Source: Porphyromonas pogonae (GTDB lineage: Bacteria; Bacteroidota; Bacteroidia; Bacteroidales; Porphyromonadaceae). From it: DNA of 64,000 bases. A program made the position numbers and the translations under genes. Shown here in pieces: positions 19,134-28,155 of the stretch. The stretch is from positions 310,001 through 374,000 of the forward strand of contig NZ_CP143258.1 in NCBI RefSeq assembly GCF_036320655.1, read 5' to 3'. Under the pieces are notes generated by a model. It ran no database searches. It saw nothing but the letters and a program-made list of their open reading frames with translations, and had not been told where the DNA came from. Every line of letters starts with the position of its first letter. Positions within the stretch are counted from its first letter, which is position 1.

Positions 19134-19847
19134 ATGACGGAAGACTGGAAGGAAAGAACGCGTTTGTTATTTGGTGAAGATAAACTGAACAGACTGGAAC
19201 AAGCACACGTGCTGGTAGTAGGCATAGGGGGTGTAGGGGGCTATGCCGCCGAGAATCTGGTACGAGCCGGTGTGGGAGAGCTTACCATAGTGGATGCCGA
19301 TACAGTGAATGCATCGAATATCAATCGCCAGCTTGTAGCCACCCACAGCACCATAGGGCAAGACAAGGTTACGGTACTGGCCACAAGACTTATGGACATC
19401 AATCCGCAACTCAAGCTTCATCCCATCAAGGCTTTTCTCAAAGACGACAATATGATAGAGCTACTCAAGGCTCACCCATATACCTATGTGGTAGATGCCA
19501 TAGACTCACTGAGCCCCAAAGTATACCTCATAGCTCTATCCAAAGAGTACGGGCTACCCATCATAAGCTCTATGGGAGCAGGAGCCAAAAGCGACCCTAC
19601 ACGTATACAAGTGGCGGATCTGAGCAAAAGCTACAACTGCACGCTGGCCCGCATGGTGAGAAAGCGCCTGCGCAAACTCAAGGTGTCCAAAGGGGTACCG
19701 GTGGTATTCTCAAGCGAATTGCCGGACGAGGAGGCTATTGTGGAGATTGAAGGCGAAACATGTAAGCGGTCTACAGCCGGCACAGTGTCTTACATGCCGG
19801 CACTCTTCGGGCTACACCTTGCCGCTCACGTAATAAGAAGCATATAG
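19134..19847 (+). CDS. tcdA: tRNA threonylcarbamoyladenosine dehydratase TcdA
   Basis: E1-like enzyme that uses ATP to cyclise t6A37 of tRNA to ct6A. The start ATG at 19134 (MTEDWKERTRLLFGEDKLNR) gives 237 residues; an upstream in-frame start inside mltG is disfavoured because it adds non-homologous sequence. The nucleotide-binding motif VVGIGGVGGYAAENLVRAG is followed by IVDADTVNASNINRQ, both typical of the ThiF/MoeB fold. A YciO/Sua5-type gene acting on related chemistry lies 1.5 kb downstream. Confidence 0.92.
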   Translation: MTEDWKERTRLLFGEDKLNRLEQAHVLVVGIGGVGGYAAENLVRAGVGELTIVDADTVNASNINRQLVATHSTIGQDKVTVLATRLMDINPQLKLHPIKAFLKDDNMIELLKAHPYTYVVDAIDSLSPKVYLIALSKEYGLPIISSMGAGAKSDPTRIQVADLSKSYNCTLARMVRKRLRKLKVSKGVPVVFSSELPDEEAIVEIEGETCKRSTAGTVSYMPALFGLHLAAHVIRSI

Positions 19848-19853
19848 ATATTT

Positions 19854-20522
19854 ATGGAAACGATAATACAGGCCGGAAATATCCGCAAAACATTCGATAC
19901 TCTTGAGGTACTGCGAGGTATAGACCTGGATATATACAAAGGGGAGATAGCCTCTATAGTGGGAGCCAGCGGAGCCGGTAAGACTACTCTGCTGCAAATA
20001 TTGGGCACACTGGAGCAGCCTGACAAGGGAGCCAAACTGATAATAGATGGAGAAGATGTGACAGCGATGAGTATGAAAAGGCAGTCCGAAGTACGCAATA
20101 GGAAACTGGGTTTCATATTTCAGTCGCACCAGTTACTCCCGGAGTTTACCGCACTGGAAAATGTGATGATACCGGCTTTCATAGCAGGGAGAAACAAGGG
20201 AGGGTGCGAGAAGGAAGCGAAATCTTTGCTACAACAGCTCAATCTGGCTGAGAGGATGCAGCACAAGCCCGGGCAAATGTCGGGAGGTGAATGCCAGCGT
20301 GTGGCGGTGGCCAGAGCACTGATCAATCACCCGTCAGTGATATTGGCGGACGAGCCCTCGGGGAGTCTCGACTCAGAGCACAAACGGGAGCTTCATGACC
20401 TATTCTTCAGGCTGAGAGACGAGCTGGGGCAAACTTTGGTAATCGTGACTCATGATGACACCCTGGCACAATCAACAGACCGAGTGATCAGGCTCAAGGA
20501 TGGACTCATAGCCCAAGAGTGA
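19854..20522 (+). CDS. lolD: ABC transporter ATP-binding protein, LolD type
   Basis: ATPase subunit of 222 residues from the LolD/MacB branch. Walker A is GASGAGKT, the signature is [15 protein letters not shown], Walker B is [13 protein letters not shown] and the switch His is in VIVTHDD. It starts 6 bp after tcdA. In LolCDE the ATPase powers lipoprotein release from the inner membrane. No permease gene is adjacent, so the LolD role is inferred from sequence alone; a MacB-like or FtsE-like role is possible. Confidence 0.8.
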   Translation: METIIQAGNIRKTFDTLEVLRGIDLDIYKGEIASIVGASGAGKTTLLQILGTLEQPDKGAKLIIDGEDVTAMSMKRQSEVRNRKLGFIFQSHQLLPEFTALENVMIPAFIAGRNKGGCEKEAKSLLQQLNLAERMQHKPGQMSGGECQRVAVARALINHPSVILADEPSGSLDSEHKRELHDLFFRLRDELGQTLVIVTHDDTLAQSTDRVIRLKDGLIAQE

Positions 20523-20568
20523 CACGAAAGACAATCCCGATAATCTCACCTTTCAATCACATCACCAG

Positions 20569-21267
20569 ATGAAACACATTTTCTTTCACTTCGGCAGAGC
20601 AGAGCGCATTGTGAGTATCATATTACTCTCTTTGGTAGCCTTCGGGATAGCGTTGTTTGCTTTTATGCCCGAAAAGGGATCAAAACACAGGAATGCTATC
20701 ACAAAAACAGACTCTGTAAGTTCTAATTTAAATAAAATTAGTAATTTAACGTCTAAAGTACTCCCCCGAAGCACACACAAGGATACGATAGTGAAGACGA
20801 AGGACTATGCGGGTCCGCCGGATTACATGATGACAAATGTGAAAAGTAAACTGGAAAAAGGAACAGTCCTGGATATCAATACGGCAGACTCCACTTTACT
20901 GGTAAGAGTGCCCGGTATAGGTCCGGCATTCGCAGGAAGAATAATAAGACTGAGGGAGAGGCTTGGCGGTTTTTACACCGTGATGCAGCTCCAAGAGGTT
21001 TATGGCATGGACTACGACCGTTTTCTGCTTATCAAACCTTGGTTTTGCATCAAAAAAGAACAGAAGAAAACTTATCTGGACGAATTACAGACCGATGAAC
21101 TCCCCCGGCATCCTTACTTGAGCTGGAGCCAAAGGGGTGCCATAAACAAGATATTGCGCCGAGAAGGTAAAGTAAACTCATGGAAAAGACTGATGATGCT
21201 GGATGAATTTTCCAAAGATGACAGCGTGCGGCTTTCCCACTATTTCCCCGAGCGTAAGAACGAGTGA
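20569..21267 (+). CDS. Helix-hairpin-helix (ComEA-like) membrane-anchored protein
   Basis: Protein of 232 residues with one N-terminal membrane segment (IVSIILLSLVAFGIALFAFM) and a low-complexity linker. A helix-hairpin-helix unit follows: DINTADSTLLVRVPGIGPAF, then AGRIIRLRERLGGF. A degenerate second HhH (YDRFLLIKPWF) follows. The layout resembles ComEA, which binds DNA during uptake. Competence function is a guess; no other competence gene is in the window. Confidence 0.75.
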   Translation: MKHIFFHFGRAERIVSIILLSLVAFGIALFAFMPEKGSKHRNAITKTDSVSSNLNKISNLTSKVLPRSTHKDTIVKTKDYAGPPDYMMTNVKSKLEKGTVLDINTADSTLLVRVPGIGPAFAGRIIRLRERLGGFYTVMQLQEVYGMDYDRFLLIKPWFCIKKEQKKTYLDELQTDELPRHPYLSWSQRGAINKILRREGKVNSWKRLMMLDEFSKDDSVRLSHYFPERKNE

Positions 21268-21377
21268 TAACGCAAAGGTTGTCCTCCGAGAGGATATATA
21301 GCGGCACACCAAAGGGGCTCTAAGAGACAACAGAGCATGCTGACGAATACAAGAAACTATTACAAGGAGATATACAA

Positions 21378-22007
21378 ATGCTAAAGAAAATTTATGCCGA
21401 TGCTCCCAACATGAAGGAAGTGGATGACGTGATCAGTGCTCTCCGTGACGGAGAGGTGATTATATACCCCACGGGCACCGGCTACGCTTACGGATGTGAC
21501 GCGCTTCAGAACAGATCGGTAGAACGCATCTGTATGATCAAGGGTATTGACCCTAAGAAAAAGTCACTTTCCATCATGTGTGAAAGTATGAGGGATATTT
21601 CAGAATACTGCCGCATGTCCAATGAAGCTTTTAAGTTTATCAAAGAGCATGATGGCAACTACACGTATGTATTGCCCGCTGCAAGCACCTTGCCCAAGCT
21701 CTTCAAAAACAGAAAAGAGGTAGGTGTGCGGCTGGTGCAACACCCGGTAGCAAGAATCATATTGCAGGAACTGGGAAGCCCTATGCTGACGAGCTCTTTA
21801 CCCCAAGATGAAGAAAACCCGGAGTACGCTACAGATCCCGAGTTGATCATGGAGCGATACGGACATCAGGTAAACATTATTGTAGACGGTGGAATAGCCA
21901 CTTACGGCCCCTCTACGGTGATAGACTGCACGGTCGTACCCTTTGAGGTACTCCGTCTGGGTAGTGGTCGTCTCGACACGGATGAGCCACTGGTGCATAT
22001 AAAATAA
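21378..22007 (+). CDS. Sua5/YciO/YrdC-family protein (YciO type)
   Basis: Protein of 209 residues with the YrdC fold. The N-terminal motif GEVIIYPTGTGYAYGCDA aligns with the substrate-binding PT-T-YGL region, and DPKKKSLSIMCESM with the K-R/K-PL-I-- region. PSTVIDCT near the C-terminus is also typical. TsaC/Sua5 members make threonylcarbamoyl-AMP for t6A; the KSLSIMC sequence fits the YciO subgroup, whose role is less certain. The near neighbour tcdA acts on t6A. Confidence 0.82.
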   Translation: MLKKIYADAPNMKEVDDVISALRDGEVIIYPTGTGYAYGCDALQNRSVERICMIKGIDPKKKSLSIMCESMRDISEYCRMSNEAFKFIKEHDGNYTYVLPAASTLPKLFKNRKEVGVRLVQHPVARIILQELGSPMLTSSLPQDEENPEYATDPELIMERYGHQVNIIVDGGIATYGPSTVIDCTVVPFEVLRLGSGRLDTDEPLVHIK

Positions 22008-22092
22008 GGCCGGGCTATCTGTACGGACACTCTGGTATAACTGACGTAATGTGATAATAACAGACAGGATAAGTATTGGATCGAAATAAAAG

Positions 22093-23325
22093 ATGTTACT
22101 CAACTATATTTTTATAGGCTTCTTTCTCATCGCTTTTATCATAGCAGCATTCAGATTCGCCTTCTGGGGCGACTATATGATATTTGACGAAATAGTACGA
22201 TCGACCTTCGATCAGGCCAAAAACGGCTTCGAAATATCGCTATATCTCACGGGTATGTTGTGCTTGTGGATAGGTTTTATGCGTATTGCGGAGAAGAGCG
22301 GACTCATCGCCAAACTGGCACATGCAGCATCGCCCGTGTTACGGGGGCTGTTCCCTTCGCTTCCGCCGGACCATCCTGTGCTTGGTAGCATCTTCATGAA
22401 TGCATCGGCCAACATGCTGGGGCTGGACAATGCGGCAACTCCCCTGGGGCTTAAAGCCATGCAACAGTTACAAGAGCTCAATGTAAAGAAAGAAAAAGCG
22501 AGTGATGCCATGATCATGTTTCTGGCTCTGAACGCGAGCGGGCTTACGCTGATACCCACTACCATAATCTCATTCAGGATGAAAGGAGGAGCAATGAATC
22601 CATCCGATATTTTTATTCCTATCCTCATTGCCACTACAGCCTCCACTCTCACTGCCATCCTGTCCATTGGGCTCAGACAGAAGATAAATTTGCTGAAAAA
22701 GCCGTTGGTTTTATTTTTTCTTTCTATGTTTGCACTTATAGGCATGATCATATGGGCTTCTCAAACACTGCCTCCGGAAGTGTTCAAGACGGCAAGTCAG
22801 GCACTATCGTCGATGATTTTGTTTGGTATCATGTGCTGGTTTATTATCAGCGGTATGAGAGCCAAGATCAATGTTTATGATGCTTTTATTGAAGGAGCCA
22901 AGGAAGGATTTGGTACAGCTATCACAATAATTCCTTATCTTGTAGCCATTCTTGTAGGCATAGGGGTGTTCCGAGCATGCGGAGCCATGGATATGCTGAC
23001 ACAAGGAATGAGATTTACCGTGGGAGCTCTAGGGCTCAACACGGATTTCGTGGAAGCTGTGCCTACCATGCTCATGAAACCGCTGAGCGGCAGCGGAGCC
23101 AGAGGACTCATGGTAGATGCTATGCAGCAATACGGCGCCGATAGTTTCATAGGGCGATTGTGCTGCACAGTACAGGGAGCAAGCGATACGACTTTCTATG
23201 TGGTGGCGTTGTACTACGGATCGGTAAAGATCAAGAATACTCGCTATACGGTGGGTTACTCCCTACTTGCCGACTTGGCCGGAGCAGTAGCTGCCGTGCT
23301 GGTAACATACATGTTTTTCGGGTAA
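22093..23325 (+). CDS. Nucleoside-recognition (Gate) domain membrane protein, SpmA/SpmB-like fusion
   Basis: Integral membrane protein of 410 residues with eight or more hydrophobic segments. It appears to contain two Gate units: N-terminal (GSIFMNASANMLGLDNAATP) and C-terminal (MLMKPLSGSGARGLMVDAM). The order matches fused homologues of the spore-maturation proteins SpmA and SpmB, found in many non-sporulating Bacteroidetes. Transport substrate is unknown. It lies 29 bp before ybeY. Confidence 0.8.
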   Translation: MLLNYIFIGFFLIAFIIAAFRFAFWGDYMIFDEIVRSTFDQAKNGFEISLYLTGMLCLWIGFMRIAEKSGLIAKLAHAASPVLRGLFPSLPPDHPVLGSIFMNASANMLGLDNAATPLGLKAMQQLQELNVKKEKASDAMIMFLALNASGLTLIPTTIISFRMKGGAMNPSDIFIPILIATTASTLTAILSIGLRQKINLLKKPLVLFFLSMFALIGMIIWASQTLPPEVFKTASQALSSMILFGIMCWFIISGMRAKINVYDAFIEGAKEGFGTAITIIPYLVAILVGIGVFRACGAMDMLTQGMRFTVGALGLNTDFVEAVPTMLMKPLSGSGARGLMVDAMQQYGADSFIGRLCCTVQGASDTTFYVVALYYGSVKIKNTRYTVGYSLLADLAGAVAAVLVTYMFFG

Positions 23326-23354
23326 ATTGTTTGAATAAAAGAATTAAATAAAAT

Positions 23355-23804
23355 ATGATTGCTTTCTATGCAGACGAGGTGGAATTACCGAGTCTACGAA
23401 AACGAACTATTAGAAGATGGATTGAAGAGGTAGCGTCGCAATACGGCAAAGAAGTGGGTGACCTCTGCTACCAATTTTGTAATGATGACAGAATACTACA
23501 GACAAATCAAGATTTTCTAAATCACGATTACTATACGGATATTATTACCTTTGATGAATCAAAGGGCAATGTGATATCAGGTGATATGCTCATCAGCTTA
23601 GATACAGTGAAGAGCAATGCACGACAATACAATCATGACTACCAAGAGGAGCTACACCGGGTGATAATACACGGTGTACTACACTTGTGCGGTCTTGACG
23701 ACACTTCTGATGAAGAAGAAGAGCGTATGCGCCATGCTGAAGATGAAGCGCTGAAGCTACTTCGTAAAGATATAGGCGAAGACGAGACTTTGCTTGACGA
23801 ATAA
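23355..23804 (+). CDS. ybeY: rRNA maturation endoribonuclease YbeY
   Basis: Single-strand endoribonuclease for 16S rRNA 3' processing and ribosome quality control; 149 residues. The metal-site motif appears as IIHGVLHLCGLDDTSDEEEE. The usual motif is HGxLHLxGYDH; here the third zinc ligand position is Asp rather than His. Bacteroidetes homologues may share this change (from memory). The upstream signature LNHDYYTDIITFDES is typical. Confidence 0.93.
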   Translation: MIAFYADEVELPSLRKRTIRRWIEEVASQYGKEVGDLCYQFCNDDRILQTNQDFLNHDYYTDIITFDESKGNVISGDMLISLDTVKSNARQYNHDYQEELHRVIIHGVLHLCGLDDTSDEEEERMRHAEDEALKLLRKDIGEDETLLDE

Positions 23805-23960
23805 ATAAGGATATTCTAATGCCGCTCTCCTGGCTGTGTTTGTAACGGACAAAGAGTTCATGACTAATGCACACACAAGTAACTAACCATTTTTGTTAGT
23901 TTATTTCCTATAATCTATGAAACACTATTTTCAACGTAAAATAAAGATTAAACCACCAGC

Positions 23961-23993
23961 GTCCTCCGAAGTAATCTCTTCGGAGGACTTTCT
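23961..23993 (+). terminator. Terminator between ybeY and the phosphoethanolamine transferase
   Basis: GTCCTCCGAAG (23961-23971) pairs with CTTCGGAGGAC (23978-23988) over 11 bp with a 6-nt loop, followed by TTTCTT. A weaker stem AACTAAC/GTTAGTT lies at 23881-23901 before it. Confidence 0.8.
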
Positions 23994-24167
23994 TATTAAT
24001 CAACGTTAATAATAAATCTACGGACACGTCTATACAGGTGTAATGCCGTCTATCGCTCACTTTTTCCCACAACAAATAGGCTTATGATAAGAGACTGAAA
24101 GAATAAAAATAGATCCCCAATGATAATGTTAGCACACCCAAAACCGTTAATACTTAATTAATTTAGT

Positions 24168-24195
24168 TACTTTTGCAAGTTCCGATCACGATCGG
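24168..24195 (+). promoter_or_regulatory. -7 box and palindrome before the phosphoethanolamine transferase
   Basis: TACTTTTG (24168-24175) fits TAnnTTTG. The predicted start near 24182 falls in the perfect inverted repeat CCGATCacGATCGG (24182-24195), placed where a repressor operator or a 5' mRNA hairpin would act. The ATG is at 24215. Confidence 0.55.
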
Positions 24196-24214
24196 ATTAC
24201 GATAATATTAAATT

Positions 24215-25921
24215 ATGATTAAGTCTGAACTTTACACCGGAATAAAAAAGAAGAGACAGAAAATACTGTACTTTGTCTTTTGTTTGATACTTATTTTACC
24301 GAATATATTACTCACATTTACCGAGCCGTATACCGTAGTTTCAAAAATAGCCAATCTGCTTCTTCCTCTATTTGTATACATGTTCCTTCTCACGCTCAAG
24401 CGTAAACCCGGAGCTATGATGTGGTGGTTATTTATATTTGTATTCTTCGGAGCTTTCCAGCTGGTATTACTCAACTTATTCGGTAATTCCATCATTGCTG
24501 TAGATATGTTTCTCAATGTACTCTCCACCAGTGTAGGAGAAGCATCGGAACTACTGGACAATATGCTACTCGCTATTTCCAGTGTATTGCTGATTTATGT
24601 ACCCTGCATGACATTTGCCGTATATTCGACGAAATACAAGGAAGATTTGGACAAAGCTTTTCGCTCCAAGATGAAGCGTATTGCGGTCGGAGGCTTTGCC
24701 TTATCGCTCCTTCTTATCCCTCTTTGTAAATACTCCAATAAAAGATATAAAGGACGTAATGAGGTGTTTCCCGTAAATGTGCTGTACAACTTATATCTAT
24801 CGGTAGACCGTGTAAACAAAACTGCGCATTACTATGAGACAAGCAAGGGTTTTACCTACCATGCCAAATCTACTCACAGCCCTGAGCTGGACGAGACTTA
24901 TGTGCTGGTGATCGGTGAGACATCGAGAGCTTGCAGCTGGGGATTGTATGGCTACAAGAGAGAGACAAACCCACTACTTATGCAAATCGCACCGGAGCTC
25001 GTTGTATTTCGTGACAATCTATCACAGTCCAATACGACTCACAAGAGCGTACCCATCATACTCTCTCCGGCCGATGCCGACCACACCTCCGAGCTTCACA
25101 AGGTGAAAAGCGTGATCACGGCTTATAAAGAAGCAGGATTTTACACCTCATTCTTATCCAATCAGGCGTATAACAGAGCTTACATCGACTTCTTCGCTAA
25201 GGAAGCAGACAACTGCTTCTTTATTCGCGAGCAAGGTAACCTTAAAGGCAAACGGACGATGGATGCGGATCTCCTGCCATTGCTTCAAGAAACGCTGGGT
25301 AAACATAAGAAGAACTTAATCATATTACATACTTACGGCTCACACTTCAACTACTCAGACCGTTATAAGAGAGAGGATGCAGTGTTTACTCCTGATAAAA
25401 TCACCTCAACTTCTATACGACAACTAAATCAACTTAGAAACGGTTATGACAATAGTATAAGAACTACAGATAAGTTCTTGTACTCAGTGATCAACATGCT
25501 CAAAACTAAGAATAATGTAGCAGGGATGTTGTTTATCGCAGACCATGGGGAAGATATATATGATGATGAGCGGGAGCGTTTTCTACACTCGTCACCCACG
25601 ACATCATACTATCAGATCCACGTGCCGTATATATTATGGACATCGGAAGGCTACAGACAAGCGTTTCCGGACAAAGTGAACGCAGCGCGCCGAAACGCAG
25701 CAAGGGCATCGAGCTCCAATACAGTCTTCCACACGCTACTGGACTTGGGAGGGATAGATACAAAGTACAAGATGGATTCACTGTCTCTCACAAGCGACTC
25801 TTTTAAGGATATCAACAGATGCTATCTCAACGACCATAATGAGAGTATTCCTATGGGCGAGATAGGTTTGAAGAAAGAAGACGAACGCATGTTCAAGAAA
25901 TTTCATCTAAAAATGTATTGA
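24215..25921 (+). CDS. Lipid A phosphoethanolamine transferase-like protein (EptA family)
   Basis: Inner-membrane enzyme of 568 residues with an N-terminal bundle of about five membrane helices (first 170 residues) and a periplasmic sulfatase-fold domain. The nucleophile motif is VIGETSRACSWGLYGYKRET with Thr236. Other family motifs are SNTTHKSVP, LHTYGSHFNYSDRYKRED and IADHGEDIYDD, which supply metal ligands. EptA-type enzymes add phosphoethanolamine to lipid A or other glycans and lower sensitivity to cationic peptides. The acceptor here is unknown. The next gene starts 4 bp downstream. Confidence 0.9.
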   Translation: MIKSELYTGIKKKRQKILYFVFCLILILPNILLTFTEPYTVVSKIANLLLPLFVYMFLLTLKRKPGAMMWWLFIFVFFGAFQLVLLNLFGNSIIAVDMFLNVLSTSVGEASELLDNMLLAISSVLLIYVPCMTFAVYSTKYKEDLDKAFRSKMKRIAVGGFALSLLLIPLCKYSNKRYKGRNEVFPVNVLYNLYLSVDRVNKTAHYYETSKGFTYHAKSTHSPELDETYVLVIGETSRACSWGLYGYKRETNPLLMQIAPELVVFRDNLSQSNTTHKSVPIILSPADADHTSELHKVKSVITAYKEAGFYTSFLSNQAYNRAYIDFFAKEADNCFFIREQGNLKGKRTMDADLLPLLQETLGKHKKNLIILHTYGSHFNYSDRYKREDAVFTPDKITSTSIRQLNQLRNGYDNSIRTTDKFLYSVINMLKTKNNVAGMLFIADHGEDIYDDERERFLHSSPTTSYYQIHVPYILWTSEGYRQAFPDKVNAARRNAARASSSNTVFHTLLDLGGIDTKYKMDSLSLTSDSFKDINRCYLNDHNESIPMGEIGLKKEDERMFKKFHLKMY

Positions 25922-25925
25922 ACCC

Positions 25926-26888
25926 ATGAACAGAGCTTTATTTTCCATATTGGTATGCGGAGCAGTAGTCTGTTCCGCTACAAAAGGGTATGCACAAAGT
26001 ACACTGCTTCCGTACGGCGACATGAATCGCTGGGAAACAAGGATCATAAAAGAATCCGGTATTATAGGCGGAAAGAAGCAAAAAGTCTATGAAATAGCCC
26101 CTACAACAACCATCGAAGGAGATATTGCTTATAAAAACAAAGGAGGATCACCGTGGGCTACGTCTAATGTGCTGGCTCATGTGTCCGGAATAACCAAGAC
26201 AAGTACTACAGTTTTCCCTGAAGAACGTGGCAACGGCTACTGTGCCAAGCTGAGCACCGATGTACAAACCTGCAAAGTACTCGGCATTATCAATATCAAG
26301 GTCCTGGCTGCAGGTTGTATTTATCTCGGGAGCATGGAAGAGCCTATCAAAAGCACCTCCAATCCGCAGAGCAAGCTCAACTCAGGCATACCCTTCACCA
26401 AGACTCCTAAAGCTCTTTGCTTCGACTATAAAGTAAAACTTTCTGGACAACTGGGCAGAATAAGAGAGACGGGATTCTCCGCGGTAAAGAAGATAGCGGG
26501 CAAAGATATGCCCGAAGCAAGTCTTTTCCTCCAAAAACGCTGGGAAGATAGCGAAGGCAACATACATGCCTTGCGTGTAGGCTCTATGGTGGTGAGATTC
26601 GATCAATCAACCGGCGACTGGCGCAACAATCAAAGCTTTACGATAAACTACGGCGATCTCAGCAAAGAAGTACCTTCCAAGCCGTATCTCGCACTTCAGG
26701 CCGGTAAAGACGCTCGGTATGCCATCAACAGCAAAGGTAAAAGCGTACCGATCAACGAAGAAGGTTGGGCTCCCGAGGGTACCCAACCCACACATCTTAT
26801 ACTCCAGTTCTCGTCATCATACGGTGGAGCTTACATCGGATCACCCGGTACTATCCTTTGGGTAGACAACATCGGATTCCAATACTAA
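25926..26888 (+). CDS. Secreted protein, PCMD-like carbohydrate-associated domain
   Basis: Exported protein of 320 residues with a signal peptide (about 1-23, cleavage near GYA-QS). GGSPWATSNVLAHVSGITKT and the ending GTILWVDNIGFQY resemble the putative carbohydrate metabolism domain (PCMD) common in Bacteroidales, often found near glycan genes; this assignment is from memory of the pattern. Four bases separate it from the phosphoethanolamine transferase gene, so the two are probably co-transcribed. Function unknown. Confidence 0.65.
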   Translation: MNRALFSILVCGAVVCSATKGYAQSTLLPYGDMNRWETRIIKESGIIGGKKQKVYEIAPTTTIEGDIAYKNKGGSPWATSNVLAHVSGITKTSTTVFPEERGNGYCAKLSTDVQTCKVLGIINIKVLAAGCIYLGSMEEPIKSTSNPQSKLNSGIPFTKTPKALCFDYKVKLSGQLGRIRETGFSAVKKIAGKDMPEASLFLQKRWEDSEGNIHALRVGSMVVRFDQSTGDWRNNQSFTINYGDLSKEVPSKPYLALQAGKDARYAINSKGKSVPINEEGWAPEGTQPTHLILQFSSSYGGAYIGSPGTILWVDNIGFQY

Positions 26889-26914
26889 TCTGCACCAAAG
26901 TGCAGATTTTTTTG
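26887..26914 (+). terminator. Terminator after the PCMD-like gene
   Basis: AATCTGCAC (26887-26895) pairs with GTGCAGATT (26900-26908), a 9-bp stem with a CAAA loop followed by a T run. The stem overlaps the stop codon of the gene. Confidence 0.85.
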
Positions 26915-26943
26915 TTTATGTCCTATAATCAAGCATTTGTCCG

Positions 26944-26951
26944 TATCTTTG
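26944..26951 (+). promoter_or_regulatory. -7 box of ychF
   Basis: TATCTTTG, 31 bp before the ychF ATG at 26983. A convincing -33 element at the right distance was not found. Confidence 0.55.
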
Positions 26952-26982
26952 CATAAATTAGAATAATTATATAGTTTAAATA

Positions 26983-28086
26983 ATGGCATTACAATGTGGT
27001 ATTGTAGGTTTACCCAATGTCGGTAAATCCACACTCTTCAACTGTCTTTCCAATGCAAAGGCACAGTCGGCTAACTTTCCTTTTTGTACAATAGAGCCCA
27101 ATGTAGGCGTTATCACCGTACCCGATGAGCGCCTCAACAAACTGGCAGAACTGATACATCCCCAACGCATAGTACCCACCACGGTAGAAATCGTAGATAT
27201 AGCCGGGCTTGTCAAAGGTGCCAGCAAAGGAGAGGGACTCGGCAATAAATTCCTGGCCAACATCAGAGAGACGGACGCCATATTACATGTATTGCGTTGC
27301 TTTGACGATGATAACATCACCCATGTCGACGGCACAGTAGACCCGGTAAGGGATAAGAACATCATTGACACGGAGCTTCAGCTCAAAGACCTCGAAACGG
27401 TAGAGAGCCGTATACAGAAGGTACAGAAACAAGCACAGACCGGCGGGGACAAGCAGGCAAAACAAATATATGAAGTACTGGTAAAATTCAAAGAAGCTCT
27501 CGATCAAGGCTTGAACGCCCGCACGGTAACGTTCGAGACTAAAGACGAACAAAAGATTGCCAAGGAGCTTTATCTGCTCACCGCCAAACCTGTGATGTAC
27601 ATATGTAATGTGGATGAGAAATCGGCAGTGACCGGCAATCAATACGTAGACCAAGTAAGAGAAGCCGTCAAAGACGAAGACGCTGAGATATTGGTTGTAG
27701 CAGCCAAGATAGAAAGCGAGATCGCAGAGCTGGAAACTTATGATGAGCGACAGATGTTTTTGGACGAGATCGGCCTCACTGAGTCCGGTGTATCCCGCCT
27801 TATACGTGCAGCGTACAGCTTGCTCAATCTTGAGACTTACTTCACCGCAGGTGTGCAGGAAGTGCGTGCATGGACGTATCTGCGAGGTAGCAAGGCCCCT
27901 CAATGCGCCGGAGTTATCCACACGGACTTTGAGAAAGGATTTATCAGAGCTGAAGTCATTAAGTTCGATGACTTCATCCATTACGGTTCTGAAGCAGCAG
28001 TGAAAGAAGCGGGTAAGATGAATGTGGAAGGCAAAGAATATATCGCTCAAGACGGTGATATCATGCACTTCCGTTTCAACGTTTAA
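26983..28086 (+). CDS. ychF: Redox-regulated ATPase/GTPase YchF
   Basis: Obg-family P-loop protein of 367 residues (OLA1/YchF). Motifs: G1 [11 protein letters not shown] (residues 8-18), G3 [19 protein letters not shown], and NVDEKS at the G4 position, where the change from NKxD explains the ATP preference known for the family. The TGS domain is at the C-terminus ([20 protein letters not shown]). Preceded by its own -7 box. Confidence 0.97.
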   Translation: MALQCGIVGLPNVGKSTLFNCLSNAKAQSANFPFCTIEPNVGVITVPDERLNKLAELIHPQRIVPTTVEIVDIAGLVKGASKGEGLGNKFLANIRETDAILHVLRCFDDDNITHVDGTVDPVRDKNIIDTELQLKDLETVESRIQKVQKQAQTGGDKQAKQIYEVLVKFKEALDQGLNARTVTFETKDEQKIAKELYLLTAKPVMYICNVDEKSAVTGNQYVDQVREAVKDEDAEILVVAAKIESEIAELETYDERQMFLDEIGLTESGVSRLIRAAYSLLNLETYFTAGVQEVRAWTYLRGSKAPQCAGVIHTDFEKGFIRAEVIKFDDFIHYGSEAAVKEAGKMNVEGKEYIAQDGDIMHFRFNV

Positions 28087-28155
28087 AAAGTCAATATTTT
28101 ATCACAAGAGACATAATAAGTACCTGATTAACAGTGGGTACTTACCCTTTCGGAT

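Noticed and set aside
27283-28068. 261-codon ORF opposite ychF
   Set aside because: Lies entirely inside the conserved ychF frame on the other strand; amino-acid pattern is that of a shadow frame.
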